Position numbers and translations under genes: made by a program. A DNA stretch of 64,000 nucleotides from positions 11,494,769-11,558,768 of the forward strand of contig CM059624.1 in NCBI GenBank assembly GCA_030435675.1, written 5' to 3'. Shown in pieces: positions 8,901 to 19,194 of this stretch (position 1 is its first letter; every line of letters begins with the position of its first letter). This DNA is from Steinernema hermaphroditum (Eukaryota; Nematoda; Chromadorea; Rhabditida; Steinernematidae). Under the pieces are notes generated by a model. The model was not told where the DNA came from. It did not search any database and saw only the letters and a list, made by a program, of their open reading frames with translations.

Positions 8901-10388
8901 GACGCTATGGGATTGTCATATGGGATGGTATATGATTACCCTGAAATGGAAGAAGATATGATGTTTCTTGGGGTCTTCAGACAAAAGATTTTCAATGAGT
9001 TCACGAACAATACCAGGTTCCATTAAAACTACTAGTTATGGGTTGTATTATGAATGTTTACTGGGTCGAAATTGCCTCTAATTTATTGGTATTTAGGCGT
9101 TTTCCTCAAGGCCTAATAAAGACTGGACCGATAGGTTTCCAACACAGAAACGCTAGGAAACGAAACAAGCCATGAATCTGTTTTGCGACGGCATTACTTC
9201 AGTTCATCCCAGTTTAGGCGAGTTTCGTAGGTGCCACGAAAGGGAATGGATACGCGCAAAGAGAATAATCGCCTTGAGTATCGATTCCGCAACCCGGCAC
9301 AGCTCTGCAAAGTATCCAAGGGATACAAACAGAGTCGTATAAGTGTGTAATTAGCAATTTATCGATTGCGCATGTTGACGCCTCGGCGCCGCAGCAAATA
9401 TTCTCTAGAGGGACAAGCGAGGTGGCAACACATAAGAGAGGGTGATGATTCTCATTCAATTGGGAAAGGGAATCCAACGTCTAGGCGAGGAAGACTAGAC
9501 AAGACTAGTCTAAACAGTCTGGATAAGTAGATTTTTCGGTTGTAAAAAATAAAAAAGTGAACAAAAAGAAGGCTTTTGATTACTAATTTTTGTCAAATAG
9601 CCTTTGTCAAAATTGCCTCCTATTCCCTGAGACCTAAAAAAAACTAGAAATCGAAAGACCTTATAAAAAAGATGGGCAAAAAGTTGACGTTAGTAGACCA
9701 AAAAACATGTTGCTTATGTAACGACAATGGATAATGTTCTTTGTCGTCTGCAAAGTGTGCGAAATATCCACTTAGCCTACTAATGCAACACTAATGCACA
9801 ACTTCTAATGCAAAAACCGGAAAATCTGGTAAAAAATGGTGCGTGACCTTGAAAGTGGCCGTGAGTAAACAATACGAAACGAGATCTTATCTATAAATGG
9901 TGTTTTCCTTCTTTGGTGCAGTCGCCGCCTCGCGCCGCGATTTCCAATAAACCGCAAACGTTCGTATTCGACGTGTGGCTTATTCCACTGATAGGATCTG
10001 ATTGAGCAGTTCGATTTAAATGTATATGTGTATAAATATTCTGAAGCACGAAACTCCTTAAGATCGTGCATTCACTGAAGAGATCAATATCTTTTGGGCG
10101 TTCAGTAAACGTGAATTTCGAACTCTGATCTATGACCATCTGCACTAACTCCCATCCCGTTATCGATGAAATAGCATCCCTTTTTGGCATGTCCCTTGCG
10201 AATATTTGGATAGGTTGATGCTGCCGAAATGTGAAGCTTTGGGAAAACGATCCGGAGCCAGGTTCCATCTCTTGATTCTCATTTCTGCGCTCTCTTTCTC
10301 GTTTCGACTCGTCTTATCTTTGCATTCCGACTCCTTCTTCTCCCATGAATCAGGTAGTCTCGCCAACACAATACTAATCTGGGACATC
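8901..10388. other. Intergenic stretch with no confident gene
   Basis: AT-richer sequence with scattered stops. A minus-strand frame at 9891-10268 (125 codons, starting MEPGSGSFSQSF) looks partly protein-like. It has no partner exon, domain or clear promoter and is not called. No repeats or RNA genes are evident. Confidence 0.45.
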
Positions 10389-11058
10389 TAGGCTTGTTCG
10401 CCGGGCTCCGGGATGATTTCACTATTCGTTATGACTCGAATGCTTTCGGCGACTATCGAGCATCGATAAACTGGACGAAGTTCAACATCGCGATCGTCCC
10501 CTTCTTAGAGGGCAAAACATTCGAATATGGAATCATCGATTTGAGTGATGCGACAAGCAAGGTCGGTTTGCTCTTCTTTTCTACCGTACCCGCAAAATTT
10601 CAGATAGATTGCGATTCCAATGTCCCTTTTCAAAGATTTCTGCAAAGGACGAAAGAGATCCACACTTTTTACTTACAGTCTATGATCGAAATATGGGACA
10701 GTAAGGAGTTGACGACGGAATTCATTTTTGAACGAATAGTAAAGGCGCAGAAAATGTTCACGAACTTCAGAAACCTGCCGTGTTTACCACGAAAAATCGG
10801 AAAATATGTGGGTGTGTGACGATGCTTGTGCAGAGGTCCTTATTCAATTCAGATGAGTTCTGGACGGAAACTCTAAAATCTGGCCATCCGCATATCTTCC
10901 AGAAATGTCTTCAATGGATGGACCACCATTATGAATCCAAAAGATTGGCGGCTTTCCTGCATGAACTATACGTCTCCAAGAACAGCGCTCTGAGGCGAGC
11001 TTGTCTTTTGGAGGTAATCCAAAGATCGTATAACCGTAAGGCTATAAAAGAATTTTAA
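10389..11058 (+). CDS. Orphan protein fragment, at least two exons (5' end unresolved)
   Basis: The first visible exon follows an acceptor (acatctag, ending 10391) and runs to about 10810. A 41-nt intron (donor gtgtgt, acceptor attcag) joins it in phase to a second exon ending at TAA 11056-11058. The joined frame reads through GLRDDFTIRYDSNAFGDY, later IIDLSDATSKVGLLFF, and in the second exon EFWTETLKSGHPHIFQKC. It resembles the style of the intronless orphans in this window but has no recognised domain. No in-frame ATG lies upstream of the first exon, so an additional 5' exon is needed or the gene has decayed. The frame is free of stops across about 200 codons, which argues against a chance ORF. 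Confidence 0.5.
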
Positions 11059-12180
11059 GATCAGAGACAGCGACTACGGTACTTTAGTCGGTTCAATGTT
11101 CGCACTTCTCTTGATATTGTTTGCTATAGGTGTCTTTTTCGTTATTTTGTGCCACTATTGCTGTGTTTTCTAATAGATGTGATGAATAGAAAAGAAGATA
11201 TGTCAGTCGAACGTTGTAAGAGACGTACAGCTAGCTTTAATGTCAAATGGAAATAGAACTTCTTAACTTTGCTCTTGAATTAATGGAAGTCGCCATGCAA
11301 GTCCTGAAGCAGCGCGGTGGTTGAGCACTCCAGCAAAATCACCCGAGCAGTTTGTGGTACACACATGAGTGGTGGTTGGTCTGGTTCGGACTCCTTGGCG
11401 GGACAATGGTTCAAGACGTTCCACACCAAAAACGACGGCCAAGAACGACCGCTCACTCAACTCATTCGGTGGGCATCCGTGATAACAATTGAACCGAACG
11501 CTGAGAACATTGCACGCATATTGCCAAAGAAGAAGAGAGTTTTCCACATGTTTCATGTCGGTGTTTACATAGCCAGGTACGAATATCAGCAGATTTTGGG
11601 GTTAAAATACAGAATACACAAAATTATAACTCTATCGGTCCTTTAGCACTTCTAAAGATTCCTTTGATAGCCCAACTTTGTGTCACAGCCATAAAGAAAC
11701 ACAATGTTTTTAAGTCCTTGAGTCTTCTCTGAACATGGAGGTTCCTGGAATGAGAAGAATGTTGGTGTAATCAGATTTGATCGAATATGACTAAACCGTA
11801 AAGACTGATATCCTTGCCCCGAGGCAACAATCCGTCTCCTGACACGATGTTTCCAAATTTGCGCTCAAATATGGACTGTGAGTTATGGACGTTAAAGGTA
11901 ACTTGAAAGCGTACTGATCGTCGCTCTAGCTAAGTGCATGTGCATTTAGAGGAGCAAAATGTTGGGAGAATATCGTGACATTGTTTACGATCTATGTTAC
12001 CAAGATTATTGTGTTCTGAAAGAGGGTTTTAGAGTGGTCTTCGATGTATTTTTTGTTTGCCACGTTTGCCACCAAAGGCTTTTGAATATCAAGCCTGTTT
12101 TGGGTACAACATTTTTTCCTAAGCCTCGCCCTACATAAACTATCAGAACCTTGCGATCCCTCAGTGAGCTGCTCAGCAGC
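11059..12180. other. Intergenic, no gene recognised
   Basis: Contains a 109-codon plus-strand ORF at 11317-11646 and its antisense counterpart. Neither has a domain, signal peptide or splice context. The sequence just upstream of 12181 includes the presumed promoter of the TIL inhibitor gene. Confidence 0.45.
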
Positions 12181-12698
12181 ATGATCGCCGTGATTTTCGT
12201 CCTTCTGGCTCTCTGGACAGGGCCAACTTCATGTGAAACGGATATTTCTCAGCTGTCGATATTAACTCAGCTTCTGCAAGAAATCATCGACGAACTCCTT
12301 CCCTGTAGGATGAACTGTTTTCTTTTGAAATTTGAGCCGATTTGAAACGTTTAGTAACTTGCGGCCCCAATGCCAACTACAGCGACTGTGCCGGTTGTGA
12401 TCGGATCTGTGGTGGACCTGAAATGATGTGCGCTATGGTCTGCCGCAAGGGATGCAGTTGTAACAAAGGTAGAGCTCCAACTAGAATCACTGCTTAAGTC
12501 CGGTTTGTTTAGGGTACGTTCGAAACGCGGTTGGGATGTGCATTTCGGAAAACGATTGCCAAAATAAATGTAAGGGGATATTTCAGCTTTATTGTAGTTG
12601 GCAAATATAATTTAGGCAATTGCCCACTTGGAAAAATATGCGTTCCACACCATAAGGAGTGCTTTACCACTCCGTGCTATCAATATGATTGCATATAA
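12181..12698 (+). CDS. Secreted TIL-domain cysteine-rich protease inhibitor, 125 aa
   Basis: Four exons: 12181-12304, 12355-12468, 12513-12569 and 12616-12698 (stop TAA), with introns of 44-50 nt. A clear signal peptide (MIAVIFVLLALWTGPTSC) is followed by a short spacer. Then comes a trypsin-inhibitor-like domain with the expected cysteine spacing: LTCGPNANYSDC, CDRICGG, CAMVCRKGCSCNKGYVRN, GMCISENDCQNKC. A short Cys-containing extension (CNCPLGKICVPHHKECF) follows. Nematode TIL proteins of this type inhibit serine proteases and are secreted. The inhibitory loop lies around the first three cysteines, but target specificity cannot be read from sequence. Exon boundaries fall between cysteine clusters, as in relatives. 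An earlier non-ATG start at 12151 is rejected in favour of the ATG that begins the signal peptide. Confidence 0.85.
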
Positions 12699-13320
12699 AT
12701 CATGTACTGTTGTCATAAATGGAGCTTATTTTCACAGCACAATTGAAGATACTAAAAGGATGTTCCAAGTATGGCCGGTTGCCTTCTGAGTTGCCTTCTG
12801 AATCGAACTGAGACTCACTGTTTGATCCGTGATGCACACTTTCTAGACACAAGCAGCTCCGCCGAATATCTTCAGTGTTAGAGAAACGTGACATTCCTTG
12901 AGTACTTTAATGTTGTGGATAATGGGCGAACGGCGGCAAGCTTCACCGTCGTCTGAGGACAAGGGGGATTCTGGAGGAAAGGGTAAAAGTTTGCGAAAGT
13001 GAACACAAATGACGAGCCCTGTAGTCTCGGCATCTTTCCGGTTAAATAGTCTCGATTGTCAAGACCGATCGCTACCGACACAACCTAAGGGTTCAAAAAC
13101 CCACAATTTTATTTCCGTTCATCGCTTTTCTTGTTACACGACCGATGGCGACACCCCATAGAAAGATCGTTGTCGCCGGCTGAACTTTTGTTGAACACGC
13201 ATATGCAGGAAAACATTCATGTCCTTCACATGAATGTTTGTCGAAATTATCCTTAGATTCCATTAATAACATGCAGCTAGGTAAACATAGATGGTGAAAA
13301 AGCTGGCTAGGATACTGTAA
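12699..13320. other. Intergenic
   Basis: Non-coding as far as I can see. A 67-codon minus-strand ORF at 12878-13081 lacks supporting features. The right part abuts the mariner terminal repeat. Confidence 0.45.
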
Positions 13321-13348
13321 TATTGGGTTGATGCATAATAAATGAGCC
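13321..13348 (+). repeat. Mariner terminal inverted repeat, left
   Basis: Starts tattgggttgatgcataa and is matched in inverted orientation at 14212-14239. A similar single end occurs at about 53083. Confidence 0.8.
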
Positions 13349-13388
13349 TTTTTGAAAGTAGATATTTATTACCAAAAAGGCACACAAT

Positions 13389-13505
13389 CTAATCAAGGTA
13401 TTTGCCGCTAGCATCAGCAACTTCAGCCCACTTTATGGCCCGCATTCGGATTCCTCGTTCGTAGAGTACCCGAGGTTTAAAATCGAAAAATGGTTTTGGT
13501 CAAAT
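13389..13505 (-). pseudogene. Mariner transposase C-terminal remnant
   Basis: The minus-strand frame ends at TAG 13389-13391 with the typical mariner terminus (LYERGIRMRAIKWAEVADAS, then GKYLD and stop), equivalent to the family's 'LPERWxxVVxxxGxYFD' end. Upstream the frame is lost. A stretch near 13700-13760 is only faintly reminiscent of the DE-A-HF region. The enzyme is clearly non-functional. Confidence 0.7.
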
Positions 13506-14211
13506 TTTCGACCTCTTCACCTTATTCTCAGTGGCTTTCTCTGATATCTTCATTTACGGACGCGTACAGATGACAGTAAGATAGAGCTAACAGAGCTCTA
13601 TGCGAACAACGAACATGAGTCTCACAGCTCAAAGTGGAGAGCCTTTGTGGGGGTCAACTTGAAAATACACGGCCTCGGAGAGTCGTATTTTTTAGGAATA
13701 CAAGGGCCATTTTTTCTACATTTGGCCTCTTTTTCCTTAAAGTAGAAATGAGCTCGTGAAGTCACTATGTGGGCATGATAGCTGTGAGCGATGGCTATCT
13801 GCTGCATGTCCCCGTTCCCTGTTATAGTACTTAACCATTTGGAAACATTGGAGTTGATGGAACATGGTGATCCGAAACGGCCATCTTTTTGAGTTAGCCC
13901 ATGCTGTGATATACGACGACCGCAGCGGTAGGTGCATTCAATAGGCAAGAACCAAGGATGTACGTGGTAGAAGGCAGTCACCGTCCATCACACAAATGCT
14001 ACCATAGGAAGTCCATACATCACTTCGTATTTCGCCATCTCGAGGTGCCAAAAAATGATCATAAAAACAAAATAGACCCCCAACATCAAGAGGAATGTAA
14101 CGGACAAGCCGCCAATGATGATGTAGAGTGAGAGCTAAATGTACTCAACAACGCACCAATCAATTATACCCCAGGAGTAAATATTGTAAAAATAAAGGAT
14201 GTTTACCAAGG

Positions 14212-14239
14212 GGCTCATTTTCAATGCATCAACCCAATA
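14212..14239 (-). repeat. Mariner terminal inverted repeat, right
   Basis: The reverse complement reads tattgggttgatgcattg, pairing with the left repeat over about 27 bases with a few mismatches after position 16. Confidence 0.8.
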
Positions 14240-14551
14240 ATAAAATTGCCTCTATTCAAATAGAAGGAAGAAGTTTCTTTGTTCTACCTGAAGAGCCACT
14301 TGACTGTCCTAATCTAATGGAAACCAATGACTAGTCTGACTTGAAGAACTGTGAAGCATCGCTCAACACAGTCCAAAATAAGCCTCTTTACCCTCGTTTT
14401 AGTGCAAAACAAGCGATCACGAATAAGTTCTCTATGCACATGCGAAGTCACATGACACTCCCCCTAGTTGCGAAATCGGTCAACATCGCGCCAGCCGACG
14501 GCGGCAGGGGACAGCAGGGCGCTTTCGCTCCAATCGACAAAAACATCTCCC

Positions 14552-14764
14552 ATGCTGCGGGCTGTATGTCCCCCTCTTTGCTGTTCCTTCTATGGATATT
14601 TTTAGATAATCCTCATTTGGATCTGTCTCCGTCTCGTGCAGACCATCTGGCCCGGAGAAGTGGCCATCGACTCGTCCGTCTTTGGCGAAGCATCATGCCC
14701 GGTCAACATGATCTTTAGTCGCCTCATCGAGTCCATCCAGATTTGCCCCGAATTTTACAAATAG
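14552..14764 (+). CDS. Possible small secreted peptide, 56 aa, two exons
   Basis: Exon 1 is 14552-14563 (ATG CTG CGG GCT). A 42-nt intron (gtatgt to tttttag) leads to exon 2 at 14606-14764, ending TAG. The joined product starts MLRAIILIWICLRLVQTIW, a credible signal sequence, and continues GEVAIDSSVFGEASCPVN to FYK, with two cysteines after the hydrophobic start. The frame, splice sites and signal peptide agree with each other, but the protein is short and I recognise no family. The upstream GC-rich stretch (14480-14520) may be its promoter. Confidence 0.42.
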
Positions 14765-16335
14765 CGAAGCTGTGGACAGCGAATCGATTTGTTTTTTATT
14801 TTGGTGAATTGGTATTTGTCGTTCTCAGTATTTGTGCAATACAGGTATATTTGTGTAGTTTGCTGCGTCCTTCACAAGCAAAGTTGAGGAAACGGTCCTA
14901 ATTGAATTTGAGGCGGAAAAGAGAAAAAGTGTCATCATCACTAATTATCGACAAAATTACTTCGCAAATGAACGTATGAATTGGATGCCTTAAAGTTGGT
15001 CCTAAACGGTGTCACTTTCTTTTGGTTATGATTCACGTTTTCAAAAGTTTTCGCTCGTAGAAAGTTAGGATTGTTAGTTTGTTCTGTTAGGATTGCTATC
15101 GCTTTTTTTGTCAAATATCACAACATGAACAATTTGCAAAAGGATGGATCCGCCATGATCTGTTAACTCCAACAGAGAATGGGAACACACAATATGTGGG
15201 CGACACTCACAGCCCATACTCCACGAGCTTTTCTGCCAAATGTGGAAAAAATCACCCTTGGATCCAAATAAAGCACACTTGTCCGAAACCGTATGTTTGC
15301 AAGTTGACCGTCAGAATCACTCTCCTAATTTGAGTTGAGATTCCTGTTTCCTCTCCATATAGCACTCTCTTCGTATAACGCGTCATCATCAAGAAAAAAA
15401 AACATTGAAAAATACGGCGAAGGGCAGCGTTTGATGCAGCACATCGGTCTCTCTCAGAGAGAATATTTTCAGCTTTGTCGAAGGCACTTCGTCCTTATAT
15501 TCGCACTACCATTTCCTCAACGCCTGTGTGCAGTTGACAAAAAAAGGCGGCTCAGACGAACTTCTCGAAAGAACACTTAATTCCCTTGACAACAAATCGA
15601 AGACATATTTTTTGTTTCCACAGCAAACGGCAGACACCTTCTTTGCCTTCGTCCTCAAAATGTCACACATTCTCTCTATGACTGTGCCTGCGAGAGCTGA
15701 TTTCTCTCTTCTCATTCTAATAGTTAGCGCATCAATTGTGAGTTTCTTGTTACTTTTTTAAAGATATTCGAATGAGCGGCCTTCTAGGCACAAGGATTCA
15801 GAAAAATCGGAAATGAGTGCCGATTTGTTCGGGTTGATAGACCCATCGAAAAATGAGAGATTAGTAAGCCGATAGTTATGAATGCACAATAACGCTAAAC
15901 CTAATTGCTTAGTTTGAATGATGCGCCCTTGGTATCATATTATGGTGTAATATTACCGTAATAATGTTTCGAAGTCCGACGAAGTCTTCACGACGTCCAC
16001 CGAGTCTTGCAGCAGTAATGTGACAAAGCATCTTTTTGAAGCGGTGGGAAGTTCATAAATGTCAGCATCAACAACGGCGACAACGGATTCCAAGGCACCA
16101 TGACACGCTTAAATCAGAGATGCCAATGAGGCGGAACCGAGCTCAACCCAGCCGGATACGGTTCGCCCTCTACACACGGCTCTATTCTACATAATCTATC
16201 GATTGATATTCCACTGGTTCATTCTGTATAATACTTTTTTCCACTGACATTAAAAGTGTCCTTTATTAGAACAGTACTCCACACACTTTGATCGTGTTCC
16301 GTCCTTTACTCTTGTACCGTAGTTCGATGTATTCC
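14765..16335. other. Intergenic, 1.6 kb
   Basis: No supported gene. Frames at 15335-15580 and 15506-15761 overlap on both strands without domains. A possible signal-anchor start at 15660 (MSHILSMTVPARADFSLL) ends at a donor-like gtgagt, but I found no continuing exon. Low-complexity AT sequence lies near 15950. Confidence 0.4.
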
Positions 16336-17495
16336 TCAAAAGGATTCCAGCGTTGCGTTCTGAGTAGATGGAGAGTGCTGCGTCACCTCGAATACCTGGA
16401 TCGAGCACTTCTGCAATGTCTTTTTCACACAAAACTGCAGGAAGGCCCTTACCATGGCAATGCACTTTTTGAACTCTTTGTTCAAGTAGCCGAAAATGAA
16501 GAGATTTAAGCTGCTGCGGAAGCAAAAGGCAGAGTACATAAGCCCGGCGAGAACCGGCGACGACGATCCATATCTCAAGAAGAAGAGGAACCCGTTAGGC
16601 ACGGCCACGAGCACCAAACAGGCTGTGGTAGCATAGAAACTCAACCTGAAGTTTGTGCTTTAGCGGACTGAAGTGCAACCTTCCCTACTTCGTAAGAGAC
16701 ATTTCCTTGTTTTTTGACTTGTTTTGGGAACTTTGCACGTTGTGGCATTTGCTGATCTCTCTCCAAGCCAGGAGAGTTAAGAGAAAGCCGATCACGTGGC
16801 TGGCTATGGTGGACAAATAGACGTAGGCTCTAAAGATGCGTTTGTTTAGCTACTTTGGACTTTGAGTATCCTTACCCAAAGGCGTATCCATAAGAACCCG
16901 AGTAACTGCATATTGGAGTGTTGGACTGCTTGAGAAAGAGGAATCCGTAGGTGACTCCAACAGAGAGGCAAAAGAGAGAAAACGCGAAAATACAAGCGAT
17001 AGCGATGCTGTGTTGACTTAAGGAGCAAATTATTAAGACTGTTCTGAAAAGTGCCACCTACGATCTCAGGTTGTTCCACATCTGAGGAAACTTAACGGAA
17101 AGAAGGCGATCAGCACCCATGTACAAGGTCAAATACGCCGGACAGATCGACCCTAGAGTCAGCAGCGCCACATTGGGCTCGGAGGCGCAGGAACTCGCGC
17201 TTTTGTAGGCCACGTAGCCACTGCGTTCCAGTTCCATCTCATAGAGGCGACGATATCCTAGGGAACCTTTGTACAGGCGCCTCTTGTGAACTGTACCTGT
17301 GAGCAAGAACGCGACGGCCAAAATGCTGTCGGCGAAGGCGATGGCCACATAGAGGCGACAGCAAGTTCTTAGACGCTTGAAAGACATGCAAACGATGAAG
17401 AAGACCGAATTGGTAACTATTCCGAAGACGGCGATGACCATGTAGGTGATGTAGACGTAGCGAAGGATTGGGTTCCTCTCGATCACTTGGACCAT
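16336..17495 (-). CDS. Srsx-type seven-transmembrane chemoreceptor, 341 aa
   Basis: Four exons: 17062-17495 (ATG 17493-17495), 16876-17016, 16689-16829 and 16336-16645, with introns of 43-46 nt in correct phase. Hydrophobic helices are visible in order. Helix 1 contains YITYMVIAVFGIVTNSVFFI. Helix 3 ends in the family motif GADRLLSVKFPQMW, typical of nematode serpentine receptor class sx. Helix 4 follows (IAIACIFAFSLFCL), then helices 5 to 7, the last ending RSSLNLFIFGYLNKEFKKC with the NxxxF/Y element. Such receptors sit in the plasma membrane, mostly of chemosensory neurons. The ligand is unknown. Other rhodopsin-like nematode receptors remain possible. Confidence 0.82.
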
Positions 17496-18087
17496 TTTAA
17501 GAAACGCCTGAAAATGGAGAGAACGACACTCAATAGGATGGGAGAGTCATCGCCGTTGTGCAATCGACGGAAATGACGCTCCGCAAGTGAGCAGCGCGAG
17601 CAGGGCATGGCTCTAATGAGAGGGTGTATAGGGATAAGGCAGGAGAATAGAGACTTTCAAAGGTATTATGTTGGATATGTTCGCGGCACACTCGACTGCT
17701 TCGGACAATGAGCACCTCTTCTTCGAAGTTAATACGCTCTAATGAGCTTTAATGGGTTCAGCCAGGAACAGCGTCTTTATAAACACATTTTCCCTTAACC
17801 ATCGCCATTACTTGGAATGCGGTAAATTGTTGAAAAGGACAGCGAATGTAAGAATAAATGTTTAAGGCGAAATGATGATATTGTGATCTGTGACGGCGAG
17901 ACAAAAAGATGATGTTCGAAGTTGGACCGCACACGTAAGCGACGCGTGCAAACTTATTATGGTTCTTTCCTGGAAGTACGGAAGAAGTCTTAGAATCTTA
18001 TCATATTTCCAAAGGAACAGTCACTATGTTTCCCGAGCCATTTACGCACACACATAAAAGATAGAATATCAGATCGAATTTGAGTCA
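17496..18087. other. Intergenic between the receptor and the skr fragment
   Basis: Contains presumed receptor promoter sequence. A 61-codon minus-strand ORF at 17530-17715 has no supporting feature. Nothing else seen. Confidence 0.4.
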
Positions 18088-18137
18088 TTGAACGCCGACG
18101 CCCTCGAAACGATCGTCGCCTGGCTGAGGATGCGTTC
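18088..18137 (+). pseudogene. Inverted fragment of the neighbouring skr gene
   Basis: About 45 bases on the plus strand nearly match the minus-strand skr coding sequence at about 18555-18600. Translated in the matching frame they give LNADALETIVAWLRMR, against NADALETIVAWLRMH in the intact gene. No other part of an skr gene surrounds it. It is a remnant of an inverted duplication or a filler inserted during repair. Confidence 0.7.
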
Positions 18138-18218
18138 GGAAAATATTGACGAGGATAACGTATCTATTTATCAAAGAAATATCCAATAATCGGGTGTACT
18201 GTAGGGCCGATTCTACTT

Positions 18219-18755
18219 CTAGTTGTCCTCTTCGGTGCGCTCTCTCTTCTCGGAGGATTCGCCCTCGTCTGCCCCCTTATCCTCGGCGGCGTTCTTGCGC
18301 TCGTTCTTCTTGAGTGGGATCTCGAGCCACTGGGACATCTCCTCAGCCGTCTTTCCCTCCAGGTTGTTGGCCGTGTACTTCACAAGAGTGTCGATGAGGT
18401 CGGGCATCTCGAGGTAGTAGGCGGCGTTGATGACGGCGGCCAGCTTCGACCGGGGAAACTGATTGTCCAGCAGCTCCGTGTCCTCCTTGGAGACGTTCCG
18501 GTTGAACCGATGGATCTGGCGGTCGTCCTCTGAACGCGGCTCCTCTTCCTCGTGCATCCTCAGCCATGCGACGATCGTCTCGAGGGCATCGGCGTTCACC
18601 GATGGCATCGGAATCGCCTCCTCGGGCAGGGCGTCCTCGTCGAAGCCGAGGTCGGCCATCATCGTCTTGAGGAGGTTCGCCTTCTGGAAGTCCTTCTTCT
18701 GCACCTCGAACTCTTTTCCGTCAGAAGAGGCCAGCTTCACTGTTTCGGAGGCCAT
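18219..18755 (-). CDS. skr: SKP1-related protein (SCF ubiquitin ligase adaptor), 178 aa
   Basis: Intronless frame from ATG 18753-18755 to TAG. A Skp1 fold adaptor bridges Cul1 and F-box proteins. The N-terminal BTB/POZ-like part (ETVKLASSDGKEFEVQKKDF) binds cullin. The C-terminal half carries FPRSKLAAVINAAYYLEMPD, followed by LIDTLVKYTANNLEGKTAEE, the Skp1 F-box-binding helices. It departs from the family in three ways: an acidic insert around EEEEPRSEDD, a C-terminus that lacks the usual WCED-type ending, and an extra charged tail (KNERKNAAEDKGADEGES). Nematodes have many skr paralogs, so a divergent copy is expected. The upstream minus-strand ATG that would extend the ORF to 18977 is unlikely because the Skp1 start is conserved at this position. 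Confidence 0.85.
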   Translation of the reverse strand: MASETVKLASSDGKEFEVQKKDFQKANLLKTMMADLGFDEDALPEEAIPMPSVNADALETIVAWLRMHEEEEPRSEDDRQIHRFNRNVSKEDTELLDNQFPRSKLAAVINAAYYLEMPDLIDTLVKYTANNLEGKTAEEMSQWLEIPLKKNERKNAAEDKGADEGESSEKRERTEEDN

Positions 18756-19031
18756 CGTTGGTTCTGGTAGAAGGCTTTGGTTGTGATTGAAAGCGGACGA
18801 TCGGGATATAAATGTACCTGTTCCCGGCAACATGCATTGCAAAGGAAAATGTGTGAACTTCTCGTAGTATCGCAATGTTGTAGGATACTGTAATACTGGG
18901 ATTGATCCATTCATGATGAACAAGACCTTTCGTGTGGAGAGGAAACTTGTGGAAGGGATCGGCTTCATCCAACTCACAAACCGTCATACAGTACCCCTAT
19001 CACCCCTCGCCTTTCCGATCGCTTCACATAA

Positions 19032-19064
19032 TTTCGTGACGGAGCAATACTGTAGTACTGGGCC
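19032..19064 (+). repeat. Direct repeat, left copy
   Basis: Contains tactgtagtactgggcc preceded by tttcgtgacgga. The right copy is at 24102-24134. Confidence 0.75.
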
Positions 19065-19194
19065 ATGGAGAGGGTGATACAAACAACGCCTCTTAGCATC
19101 CTTATGCACAAATCAGCATCAGGTTCTCTGAAATTGATCAATATCACAGGAGCCCAATCGGGAGGACCCCGCTCTTCAAGGGATCTTTGAATTC

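Larger units (their letters stand above)
13321..14239 (-). mobile_element. Decayed mariner-family transposon
   Basis: About 920 bases bounded by inverted terminal repeats beginning tattgggttgatgcat (13321-13348 and the reverse complement at 14212-14239). This matches the mariner-type end consensus TTGGGTTGGTGCATAA. The length is below the usual ~1.3 kb and frames are broken, so it is a defective copy. The transposase 3' end is recognisable on the minus strand near the left end. TA-rich flanks are compatible with a TA target duplication. Confidence 0.75.

Noticed and set aside
7683..9026. 447-codon plus-strand ORF
   Set aside because: Antisense shadow of the 386-aa minus-strand orphan. Its Leu/Phe-rich run is the complement of the poly-Glu tract.
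9891..10268. 125-codon minus-strand ORF as a gene
   Set aside because: Partly protein-like, but without a domain, splice partner or clear start context. It overlaps the presumed 5' region of the plus-strand orphan.
13622..13981. 119-codon minus-strand ORF as an independent gene
   Set aside because: Lies inside the decayed mariner element and is best explained as transposon-derived sequence.
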